Source of the DNA: Lachnospiraceae bacterium
GTDB taxonomy: Bacteria; Bacillota; Clostridia; Lachnospirales; Lachnospiraceae
Reading direction: 5' to 3'
NCBI GenBank assembly: GCA_024403585.1
Contig: JAKSRN010000016.1
Location: 1 to 16,090 of the forward strand
DNA length: 16,090 nt
The position numbers and the translations under genes are program-made. This document shows positions 7,188-15,300 of the stretch, one piece after another; within the stretch, counting starts at the first letter, position 1; each line of letters begins with the position of its first letter. Below the pieces are notes generated by a model. That model searched no databases. It saw only the letters and a list, made by a program, of their open reading frames with translations, and was not told where the DNA came from.

Positions 7188-7244
7188 CAAAGCGAACAAT
7201 CGAATTCCGCTTTGTTCATGCTCCTGAACACGTTGTCGTGTTCA
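7188..7244 (-). other. Structured era-recO intergenic segment
   Basis: Two bases after the era stop codon, an 8-bp perfect hairpin with a 4-base loop (7225-7232 with 7237-7244) is followed by a second 7-bp pairing (7188-7194 with 7208-7214). Alternative stems exist: 7194-7199 with 7212-7217, and 7214-7218 with 7225-7229. None is followed by a T tract, so it does not look like an intrinsic terminator. It could be an RNA processing site or an mRNA stability element; that is inference. Confidence 0.45.
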
Positions 7245-7246
7245 CC

Positions 7247-8161
7247 TTACTGATCCAGTTCTTTTTTATCGTATCCGTAGTTCTTCACCAGCAGATCCGA
7301 CTCTCTCCAGTCCTTGCGGACCTTAACCCAGAGCTTCAGGTTTGCCTGGCCCTCGATCATCTTCTCGATATCCGGACGTGCTTCCGATCCGATCTTCTTC
7401 AGCATGGCACCGCCCTTTCCGATGATGATACCCTTATGAGAATCTCTCTCACAGATGATGGTTGCCTCAATATCTGTGATACAGCCATCTTTTCTGGTCT
7501 TCATCTTCTCAATGGTAACAGCGATTCCATGAGGAATCTCTTCACCCAGAGAACGCAGGGCTTTTTCACGGATCATCTCCGCAACGATCTGACGCATAGG
7601 CTGGTCTGTTACGGTATCCTCATCATAGAACTGTGGACCGTAAGGCAGGTAGCGGAAGAGACCGGTGATGATCTCATCCAGGTTCACGCCCTGCAGAGCG
7701 GATACTGCTATTATATCCTCAAAGGGGTACAATTTTTTGTACTCCGCAAGAATCGGTGGCAATTCTGCCTTTTTGATCTTATCGATCTTGTTGATGACAA
7801 GAATGACAGGCAGTTTCTTCTTTTCCAGCATTTTTGCAATGTGCTGTTCTCCGGCTCCGATGTAGGTGCTTGGTTCAACCAGCCAGAGAACCGCATCCAC
7901 ATCACGAAGAGTGCTCTCTGCCGCATAGACCATATACTCGCCCAGTTTGTTCTTAGCCTTATGGATTCCCGGTGTATCCAGGAAGACAATCTGTCCCCTC
8001 TCACAGGTATACACTGTCTGGATCTTATTTCTGGTGGTCTGTGGTTTTCTGGATGTAATGGCGATCTTCTGTCCGATCAGATGGTTCATCAGTGTAGACT
8101 TGCCAACATTCGGACGCCCGATCAGAGCCACAAATCCGGATTTATAATCAGGTCTTTCCAT
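7247..8161 (-). CDS. era: GTPase Era
   Basis: This 304-residue GTPase binds the 3' end of 16S rRNA and is needed for 30S subunit maturation. Its G motifs are G1 GRPNVGKS (15-22), G2 in PQTTRN (40-45), G3 DTPG (62-65), G4 NKID (124-127) and G5 SAL (154-156). The C-terminal KH RNA-binding domain carries GIIIGKGG (234-241). The length is the usual one for the family. The ATG at 8161 is preceded by GAGGAAA about 12 bases away, a rather distant ribosome binding site, and by a 20-codon small ORF ending 30 bases upstream that may aid initiation. The gene is likely in one transcript with the M16C peptidase upstream and recO downstream. Confidence 0.97.
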   Translation of the reverse strand: MERPDYKSGFVALIGRPNVGKSTLMNHLIGQKIAITSRKPQTTRNKIQTVYTCERGQIVFLDTPGIHKAKNKLGEYMVYAAESTLRDVDAVLWLVEPSTYIGAGEQHIAKMLEKKKLPVILVINKIDKIKKAELPPILAEYKKLYPFEDIIAVSALQGVNLDEIITGLFRYLPYGPQFYDEDTVTDQPMRQIVAEMIREKALRSLGEEIPHGIAVTIEKMKTRKDGCITDIEATIICERDSHKGIIIGKGGAMLKKIGSEARPDIEKMIEGQANLKLWVKVRKDWRESDLLVKNYGYDKKELDQ

Positions 8162-8191
8162 ATAGTATTATTTCCTCATATTTCTATTATT

Positions 8192-8254
8192 CTATTCCGA
8201 GTAAAGCACGCATTCGCATTTCACTACATGCTCATGACCACGCAGCCAGTTCAT
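8192..8254 (-). CDS. Candidate 20-residue small protein upstream of era
   Basis: This 20-codon ORF encodes MNWLRGHEHVVKCECVLYSE and ends in TAG. It stands 45 bases after the stop of the M16C peptidase and 30 bases before era. A very strong AGGAGG (8266-8271), embedded in AAAGGAGGAC, lies 11 bases before the ATG. That ribosome binding site has no other gene to serve: era begins about 100 bases further on with a weaker site. The peptide contains HxH and CxC pairs, which could bind metal, but this is speculation. I do not recognise the sequence. It could be a genuine small protein or a leader peptide coupling translation into era. Conservation across related genomes would decide. Confidence 0.5.
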   Translation of the reverse strand: MNWLRGHEHVVKCECVLYSE

Positions 8255-8299
8255 AGCTTTGTTGTCCTCCTTTGCTCAACTCTGATTTCAGATAAAGGC

Positions 8300-11212
8300 T
8301 CACCCCTGAACCAGTGCCTCCACACTGTCAAAGAGCTCTCTGTTTTTCTCGATGGCAGCTTCACTGCCCACAACGCAACGGTGTTTTGCCTCCACTACAG
8401 ATGCAGTCAGGTCTTTCATGGCACGGATGTCTGCCGCAGTTGCATCCAGGATCTGCTCACGCTCTCTCTGGTAATCCTCCACAGTCATACCGGTGAAACA
8501 GCTGCTGAGAGCAAGGCTTCCTTTAGTGGATGCATTCATCGGTGTATCCAGTTCGCTGATGGTTCCGATGATATATTTTGTCATCTCACGATCATCTGCG
8601 TCAAATGCTCCCACATAGTCAGGCAGACCTGCGAATACCTCCTGTGTCTCCTTCAGATGCGGATCACGGTAAGATACCAGATAAGAATCTCCGTCTCTTG
8701 AGAAAGAACTCATACATCCATAAGCGCCACCCTTCACACGGATGTTCAGCCACAGATAATCATAGTTCATAATGACTCTCAGGATTCTGAGCGCACCTGT
8801 ATAGGCAAAGCCTTTCTGAACAAAGTTTCCTGTCTGTGCCACATACTGCACCTGACCGGAAGTCTTGATGGCTTCGTTGGATTCATATGGTTTCCAGCTG
8901 TAGGAACCTTTCTCCACAGGCTCTGTATACAGAACCTCTTTCAATCCACGCACTTCCTCTTCAAATGCTGCATCCTCCTCATCTGAGATCAGGCTGACTG
9001 TCAGATTCTCCGGTCGGAAGAGCATCTTAATCAGAGTCTGCATTTTGCAGATCAGATCCTCTTTCTCCTCATCAAAATGGTTTGCAAGTCGTTCGATCAG
9101 ACGATAATAACTGATACCATTCATTCTCTCGTTGAGACCACTGGATGGAGATACACCTGCCAGAGCTTTTCTTGCTGCAGAAGAATGACCTGCAGAAGGA
9201 ATAGAGCTCTGCATTCTGGCCTTGCGGCTGGATACAATCTCTTTCAGACGTTTCTCATCATCCACTTTTGATGTGAGGATCATCTCTTTGATCAGCTTAA
9301 AGACAATATTCTGCTGATCCGGAAGGTATTTGGAACGGATACCGAACTTTCTGTAAACACCCTGTGGCGCTTCAGGATTGGAATAGATGGAATTACCACA
9401 GTTGATACCTCCGGAATTTCCGTTGATCTCATGGAAAAGCTCTCCATATGTGTAATGTTCGGTGCTGACATAACCCAGAATATTCTTTAAAAGAGAAGCA
9501 TATTCGATCAGTTCATCCGGAATCTCTTCTGCATCAAAGAGCAGGGTCAGATAGCGGATTCCGTTGGTGCGATAAGGATGCAGGAGAACTCTTACTCCAT
9601 CCACCTCTTTCTCTTCTACAAGAAGACTGATCGGTGTCTTTCTGTCGATGTCTTCCCTTTTCAGGAGCGGAATGCACTTAAGATTTTCCGGATCCTCCTC
9701 AGACTCCTGGTATTCCTTCAGTGCTTTTGTCTGCGCCACCAGCTTCTCCAGTTCCTCCTGGGAAAGAGATGCCTTGATCTCTGCAAGTTTTTCCTGCAGA
9801 GCCTCTGTCTTTTTCAGCTCCAGACCACGCTCCGGATACAGAGTCACAACAGCACCATGAGGATTGTTCAGAAGACGGCTGCGGATCAGTTCCTCAAAAT
9901 AGCCTTCTCCTGCCAGTTTTTTCATATTTTCAAAGACATCCAGCTGCTTCAGATAAGCAAACGGTTCCAGATCGTCATACAGCCAGCTGTCAAAAAGATT
10001 GATTCCATAGATCAGTCCCTTCGGATAAGAAGAGAAATCTGCTTCGCGGAAACGGAACTCAAAGTAGTTGATTCCGGAACGAAGGGCCTTCTGATCGATT
10101 CCCTTCTCTGCAATGTCTGTCAGCACGCTCTCGATGATCTCCAGGAAACGGTCCTTGTCATCGGCATTGGCATTCTTGGCACAGATGGAGAAGAACGGCT
10201 GCAGAATGCCGTCTTCAAAATCACCGGAGATATCTTTACCGATACCAGCATCCAGAAGTGCCTGTTTTACCGGCGCACCCGGTGCATCCAGAAGCACATA
10301 CTCCAGAATGGTAAATGCCAGATTCAGCTGCACATCTCGTCCATCGCCAACCACCACACTGGTAGACAGATAGGTATTGTCTTCTAACGACTCATCATCC
10401 AGAATCGGATATGGGATCGCCACCTCTTTTCGCTCTGCAAAGGCAGGCTGCAGAGGGATCTCAGAATCCACAGTGATCTGCTCATATTTACTCAGATATT
10501 CCTCATCGATCCAGCGGAGCTTCTCATCCATATCCATGTTTCCGTATAAGTAGATATAGCTGTTGGACGGATGATAATATCTGCGGTGGAAATCCAGGAA
10601 TTCTTCATAGGTCAGTTCCGGGATCACATCCGGATCACCTCCTGACTCTACGCCATATGGGGTGTCAGGGAACAGAAAATTGAACACATTGCGGTCCAGC
10701 ACCTCATCCGCTGAGGAAAATGCTCCCTTCATCTCATTGTAAACAACACCGTTGTAACACAGTGGCTCGTCTAAAGACTCCAGCTGATAATGCCAGCCCT
10801 CCTGATGGAAGATCTTCTCATTTTTATAGATATTCGGATGGAATACTGCATCCAGATAAACATCCATCAGATTCTGAAAATCTGTATCATTGCAGCTGGC
10901 CACCGGAAACATGGTCTTGTCCGGATAAGTCATGGCATTCAAAAAAGTGTTGAGAGAACCCTTCACCAGTTCCACAAAAGGATCCTTCAAAGGAAACTTT
11001 TCAGATCCACAGAGAACCGTATGCTCAATAATGTGAGCCACACCGGTGGAGTTCTTTGGCGGTGTTCTGAATGCAATATTAAACACCTTGTTTTCGTCTT
11101 CATTAGAGAGCAGTGCTACCCGCGCACCGGTCTTCTTATGACGGAGCAGATAGCTGTCCGCATGAATATCTTCAATGCGCTCCTCTCTGATCAGTTCGTA
11201 TGCATCAAACAT
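8300..11212 (-). CDS. Insulinase-family zinc metallopeptidase (M16C, PreP-like)
   Basis: This 970-residue protein belongs to the M16C group, whose members include mitochondrial and chloroplast PreP. They degrade unstructured peptides inside a closed chamber formed by two homologous halves. The inverted zinc motif HxxEH is at residues 60-64 (HIIEH), in GVAHIIEHTVLCGSEKFPLK. The third ligand is probably E160 in VVYNEMKG. The C-terminal half shows RVKGGAYGC (about 825-833) and SYRDPHL, the usual arginine/tyrosine substrate-binding region. The length is typical. No signal peptide is seen, so it should be cytoplasmic. The ATG at 11212 is preceded by AAGGAGG at 6 bases. It is probably the first gene of the operon leading to the small ORF, era, recO and the ABC pair; a hairpin separates it from the sseB-like gene. 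Its physiological substrates are unknown. Confidence 0.94.
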   Translation of the reverse strand: MFDAYELIREERIEDIHADSYLLRHKKTGARVALLSNEDENKVFNIAFRTPPKNSTGVAHIIEHTVLCGSEKFPLKDPFVELVKGSLNTFLNAMTYPDKTMFPVASCNDTDFQNLMDVYLDAVFHPNIYKNEKIFHQEGWHYQLESLDEPLCYNGVVYNEMKGAFSSADEVLDRNVFNFLFPDTPYGVESGGDPDVIPELTYEEFLDFHRRYYHPSNSYIYLYGNMDMDEKLRWIDEEYLSKYEQITVDSEIPLQPAFAERKEVAIPYPILDDESLEDNTYLSTSVVVGDGRDVQLNLAFTILEYVLLDAPGAPVKQALLDAGIGKDISGDFEDGILQPFFSICAKNANADDKDRFLEIIESVLTDIAEKGIDQKALRSGINYFEFRFREADFSSYPKGLIYGINLFDSWLYDDLEPFAYLKQLDVFENMKKLAGEGYFEELIRSRLLNNPHGAVVTLYPERGLELKKTEALQEKLAEIKASLSQEELEKLVAQTKALKEYQESEEDPENLKCIPLLKREDIDRKTPISLLVEEKEVDGVRVLLHPYRTNGIRYLTLLFDAEEIPDELIEYASLLKNILGYVSTEHYTYGELFHEINGNSGGINCGNSIYSNPEAPQGVYRKFGIRSKYLPDQQNIVFKLIKEMILTSKVDDEKRLKEIVSSRKARMQSSIPSAGHSSAARKALAGVSPSSGLNERMNGISYYRLIERLANHFDEEKEDLICKMQTLIKMLFRPENLTVSLISDEEDAAFEEEVRGLKEVLYTEPVEKGSYSWKPYESNEAIKTSGQVQYVAQTGNFVQKGFAYTGALRILRVIMNYDYLWLNIRVKGGAYGCMSSFSRDGDSYLVSYRDPHLKETQEVFAGLPDYVGAFDADDREMTKYIIGTISELDTPMNASTKGSLALSSCFTGMTVEDYQREREQILDATAADIRAMKDLTASVVEAKHRCVVGSEAAIEKNRELFDSVEALVQG

Positions 11213-11242
11213 GCAAATCCTCCTTATTTACAAAAGGCAGAC

Positions 11243-11266
11243 GGGACGCTGCAGATACAGCGTCCC
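11243..11266 (-). terminator. GC-rich hairpin between sseB-like gene and M16C peptidase
   Basis: This is a perfect 9-bp stem (GGGACGCTG at 11243-11251 with CAGCGTCCC at 11258-11266) with a 6-base loop, 17 bases past the stop of the sseB-like gene. On the minus strand it is followed by GTCTGCCTTTTG, so the T run is short and displaced by about 7 bases. It may be a leaky terminator that lets some transcripts continue into the peptidase gene, whose ribosome binding site begins about 20 bases further. Confidence 0.5.
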
Positions 11267-11282
11267 CTACCATTACATTTTC

Positions 11283-12095
11283 TTATTCACCATACTGTTC
11301 TTTCATCTTATCCAGCTGCTCTGTTGTCAGGAAAAGATTAAAGCCTTTTGGATTGATACAGACTCCCTTAGCCTCTCTGATAATATATTTTTTGATCTCA
11401 TCATAAGTGATCGGAAGCAGACGAAGTTTTGCCCCTGTATTGCCCTGATTGAACTTCTGACACTCTGCAAAGTCAGAGAAGATCGGCTGGAATACACTGC
11501 CGTCTTTTGTTTTTACATAAGGCAGTTTCATCTTTTTGCCCGCTTCTTCCCTGGACATATCGTCTGTCACGTCAGTGATATCCGCACAAACGATCCATCT
11601 GGAACGCATCATATTTACTGCCATCTCTTCTTCCAGCTCTTTGATGTTTTTTTTCTCTTCCAGAGTTCTTTCGATCGGACGTCTCAGCTCCTGCATGAAA
11701 TACATGGCAGTCAGCTGCATCTCCGGATTCACGCGCGGGATCTTCTCATTCCTCATTGCCTCCAGATCCGGCGGTGTGATCATGTTGGACAGTTCCTCTT
11801 TGATCACAGTATCTCCATCAATATAACGGATCGCATTGATACCCAGGCAATGCATGCTGGCCAGGAAATTTTTGATATTCTTTCCCGGAACCTGTCCTGC
11901 AGCCAGAAGAATCTTCTTCTCTGTATATTTCTTTGCACACTTCTGAACCTCATTCTGGTCAGAGAACATAAGGATGCAGTCCTCGAATGTCTCCTCATCG
12001 CACTCTACGTAAGGAAGTCTTGTCGCCTGTGAATACAGAACATAAAGATCTGCAGTCATCTCAAATTTTTTCAATAAAAAGCTTGTTTCAGCCAT
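11283..12095 (-). CDS. SseB-family protein with two related halves
   Basis: This 270-residue soluble protein has the SseB-family signature in its C-terminal half: LPYVKTKDGSVFQPIFSD (191-208), followed by a region ending GVCINPKGFNLFLT (244-257). The family is named after a Salmonella enhancer of serine sensitivity, and its molecular role is not established. The N-terminal half (about 15-95) repeats the same pattern in weaker form: RLPYV, ILMFSDQNEVQKC and GINAIRYI. The halves are joined by a charged helical linker (about 135-165). I start at the ATG at 12095, because GAGGG lies 8 bases upstream and the predicted transcription start (about 12154) excludes the longer readings from 12227. It has its own promoter and sits after the oxidoreductase terminator. 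No function can be assigned. Confidence 0.8.
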   Translation of the reverse strand: MAETSFLLKKFEMTADLYVLYSQATRLPYVECDEETFEDCILMFSDQNEVQKCAKKYTEKKILLAAGQVPGKNIKNFLASMHCLGINAIRYIDGDTVIKEELSNMITPPDLEAMRNEKIPRVNPEMQLTAMYFMQELRRPIERTLEEKKNIKELEEEMAVNMMRSRWIVCADITDVTDDMSREEAGKKMKLPYVKTKDGSVFQPIFSDFAECQKFNQGNTGAKLRLLPITYDEIKKYIIREAKGVCINPKGFNLFLTTEQLDKMKEQYGE

Positions 12096-12160
12096 TAGTA
12101 ATACCCTCGTTTGTCTAGATTCGGCATGAACCAGGAAATCCTTAGTTCTCGCCATCTTGT

Positions 12161-12189
12161 ATTCTATCATAGATTTGGAGAGTTCACAA
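12161..12189 (-). promoter_or_regulatory. Extended -10 sigma-A promoter of the sseB-like gene
   Basis: On the minus strand TTGTGA (12184-12189) is followed after 17 bases by TAGAAT (12161-12166), with a TG one base before the -10 (TGATAGAAT). The start site should fall near 12154, giving a leader of about 60 bases. It lies just downstream of the hairpin that ends the oxidoreductase transcript. Confidence 0.75.
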
Positions 12190-12214
12190 CACATGAAGAT
12201 ATTATATAGCGCAA

Positions 12215-12244
12215 AGGGGGCTGTCACCGAAGTGACAGCCCCCT
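12215..12244 (-). terminator. Strong hairpin terminator of the oxidoreductase gene
   Basis: This is a 13-bp perfect stem (12215-12227 with 12232-12244), very GC-rich, ending on the minus strand in CTTCGG, the exceptionally stable cUUCGg tetraloop. The RNA is followed by TTGCGC, so the T run is poor, but stem strength and position 130 bases past the oxidoreductase stop argue for a 3' end. The loop form indicates it is meant to be read from the minus strand. The 129 bases between the stop codon and this hairpin hold no gene with a ribosome binding site. Confidence 0.75.
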
Positions 12245-12373
12245 AAAAATACTATTCAATTAAGAACGATTCCTGAACAATCCAGTTCATCCGCACCCTT
12301 CTTCTCCTGTCTGCTCATCTGTGCGAGCACATTCGCATCCAGGCTTGAAGTCTGCATGAACTGTTAATACAGA

Positions 12374-15300
12374 TTACTCCTCTCCGTACAGAGTGATGAG
12401 TTTGTTCAGGTATGCATATCTCTCCTGAGCCTCTTTCTCAGATTTAGCGAACAGTCTAGCAGCTTTCTCTGGGTTAGCACGTTTCAGAGAGTTGTAACGT
12501 ACCTCACCATCGAGGAACTCCTGGTAAGACTCTGTTGGAGCCTTAGAATCCAGAGCGAATGCAGCTTTGCCCTCAGCTTTAAGAGCTGGGTTGTAGCGGA
12601 ACAGATGCCAGTATCCAGCTTTAACTGCAAGAGCTTCCTCATCCATAGCTTTAGCCATACCTTTTTTGATTCCATGGTTGATACATGGAGCGTAAGCGAT
12701 GATCAGAGATGGTCCTGGATAAGCCTCTGCCTCAGCGATTGCTTTAACAGCCTGGTTGTAGTCAGCACCCATAGAGATCTGTGCTACGTATACATAGCCG
12801 TAAGACATAGCGATGGAAGCAAGGTCTTTCTTCTTAACCTCTTTACCACCTGCTGCGAACTGAGCAACAGCACCAGTTGGTGTAGATTTAGAAGCCTGTC
12901 CACCTGTGTTGGAGTAAACCTCTGTATCGAATACGAAGATGTTCAGATCTTTACCGGAAGCAAGAGCATGGTCAAGACCACCGAATCCGATATCGTAAGC
13001 CCATCCGTCACCACCGAAGATCCACTGGGATTTCTTAGCAAGGAAGTTCTTCTTCTCAACGATCTCTTTGCAATCTGGGCAATCGCATCCGTCAACTGCT
13101 GCAACAAGTTTATCTGTAGCTGCACCGTTCAGAGCGCCAACTGCGAATGTATCAAGGTACTCAGCTGCTGCTGCTTTAACTTCCTCAGAAGCGTTCTCGT
13201 TAGCAGCGATCTTCTCAACTTTTGCTTTCAGAGCGTCACGCTGTGCGTTCTGAGCAAGAAGCATACCATAACCGAACTCAGCTGCATCCTCGAACAGGGA
13301 GTTAGACCATGCAGGTCCTTTGCCAGCTTTGTTTACTGTGTATGGTGTAGATGGTGAAGAGTTAGCCCAGATAGAAGAACATCCTGTAGCGTTAGCGATG
13401 TACATTCTGTCTCCGAAGAGCTGAGTAACAAGTTTAGCGTATGGAGTCTCTCCACAACCAGCACAAGCGCCTGAGAACTCAAGCATTGGCTGTTTGAACT
13501 GAGATCCTTTAACTGTGTTCTCTTTGAATTTAGCGATAACGTCTGCTTTCTCATCAAGAGTTACAGCGTAATCAAAGTATTTCTGCTGTCCAAGTGTAGA
13601 CTCAAGAGCCTGCATAGCAAGTGCTTTAGCACCTTTCTTACCAGGACATACGTTTGCACAAGATCCACATCCTGTACAATCCAGGGAAGATGTAACGATA
13701 GCGAATTTGTATCCATCCATTCCTGTCATAGCCATTGTTGGCATATCAGCTGGAGCAGTTGCAAGCTCAGCCTCTGTAAGTGCAACCGGACGGATTGCAG
13801 CGTGAGGACAAACATATGCACAACGGTTACACTGGATACAGTTCTCTGTGTTCCATACTGGTACGTTAACTGCGATACCACGTTTCTCGTATGCAGCTGC
13901 ACCGGATGGTGTAGATCCATCAGCATAAGCTGTGAATGCAGATACTGGCAGAGTGTTTCCTTCCTGAGCAGAAACTTTAGCCTGGATGTTGTTAACGAAG
14001 TCGATAACATCCTGACGTCCCTCTGTAGCATGAGTCATATCAAGACCCTCATCTGCACAGTCTTTCCAGCTCTCTGGAACCTCGATCTTAACTGCTTTGT
14101 CAGCACCAGCGTCGATAGCTGCCCAGTTTTTCTGAACAACGTCGTCACCCTTACGTCCGTAAGTAGCTTTTGCAGCAGCTTTCATCAGCTCGTTAGCTTT
14201 CTCCTCTGGGATGATTCCTGTCAGTTTGAAGAATGCAGACTGAAGAATTGTGTTGATACGAGTTGGTCCCATGCCAGTCTCGATACCGATCTTAACACCG
14301 TCGATTGTGTAGAAGTTGATATCATGGTTAGCAATGTAAGCTTTAACCTGTCCTGGAAGATGTTTCTCAAGACCTTCCATATCCCAGTTACAGTTAAGAA
14401 GGAATGTTCCTCCGTCAACCAGCTCCTGAACCATGTTGTATTTGGTTACATAGGATGGGTTATGGCAAGCTACGAAGTTTGCTTTGTGGATCAGGTATGT
14501 AGATTTGATTGGTTTCTTTCCGAAACGAAGGTGAGACATTGTAACACCGCCGGATTTCTTGGAATCGTAATCAAAGTATGCCTGAGCGTACATATCAGTG
14601 TTGTCACCGATGATCTTGATGGAGTTCTTGTTAGCACCTACAGTACCGTCAGCGCCAAGACCCCAGAATTTACAGTTTGTTGTTCCTTCTGGTGTAGTAA
14701 CCAGTGGAGCACCACACTCAAGAGACAGATTTGTAACATCATCCTCGATACCAATTGTGAACTGGTTTTTGGTAGCGTTGTTGTATACAGCAACGATCTG
14801 CTCTGGAGTTGTATCTTTGGAACCAAGTCCGTAACGTCCGCCAAGGATTGTGCAAGCGTCGAATTTGCTTCCTCTAAGAGCTGCCAGTACGTCAAGGTAC
14901 AGTGGCTCGCCAAGAGCACCTGGCTCTTTTGTTCTGTCAAGAACTGTGATCTGTTTTACAGTCTCAGGGATAGCTGCGATCAGTTTCTCAGCTACGAATG
15001 GTCTGTAAAGACGAACTTTAACTACGCCGACTTTCTCGCCTGCTGCCATCATGTAGTCGATTGTCTCCTCGATGGTATCACATACAGATCCCATAGCGAT
15101 GATAACTTTCTCAGCATCAGCAGCACCGTAGTAGTTGAACAGCTGGTAGTTTGTTCCGATCTTCTCGTTAACGATGTTCATGTATTTCTCTACTACTGCT
15201 GGCATATCATTGTAGTAAGAGTTGCATGCCTCACGTGCCTGGAAGAAGATGTCAGGGTTCTGTGCAGAACCTTTCTCACATGGGTTGTTAGGGTTCAGAG

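Noticed and set aside
7169..7219. 16-codon minus-strand frame between era and recO
   Set aside because: Its AGGAG is only about two bases from the ATG, too close to work, and the segment is better explained by RNA structure.
7238..8701. 487-codon plus-strand frame across era and the end of the peptidase gene
   Set aside because: It is antisense to two well-supported genes and to the small ORF, with no ribosome binding site or recognisable domain.
12096..12227. Longer start of the sseB-like gene at 12227 or 12155
   Set aside because: Translation would begin inside the terminator hairpin or at the promoter start site; the ATG at 12095 has a ribosome binding site and fits the promoter.
12256..12357. 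33-codon minus-strand frame (MQTSSLDANVLAQ...) between the oxidoreductase stop and its hairpin
   Set aside because: The composition is protein-like but no ribosome binding site precedes the ATG and a stop lies three codons upstream; kept only as something to test by conservation.
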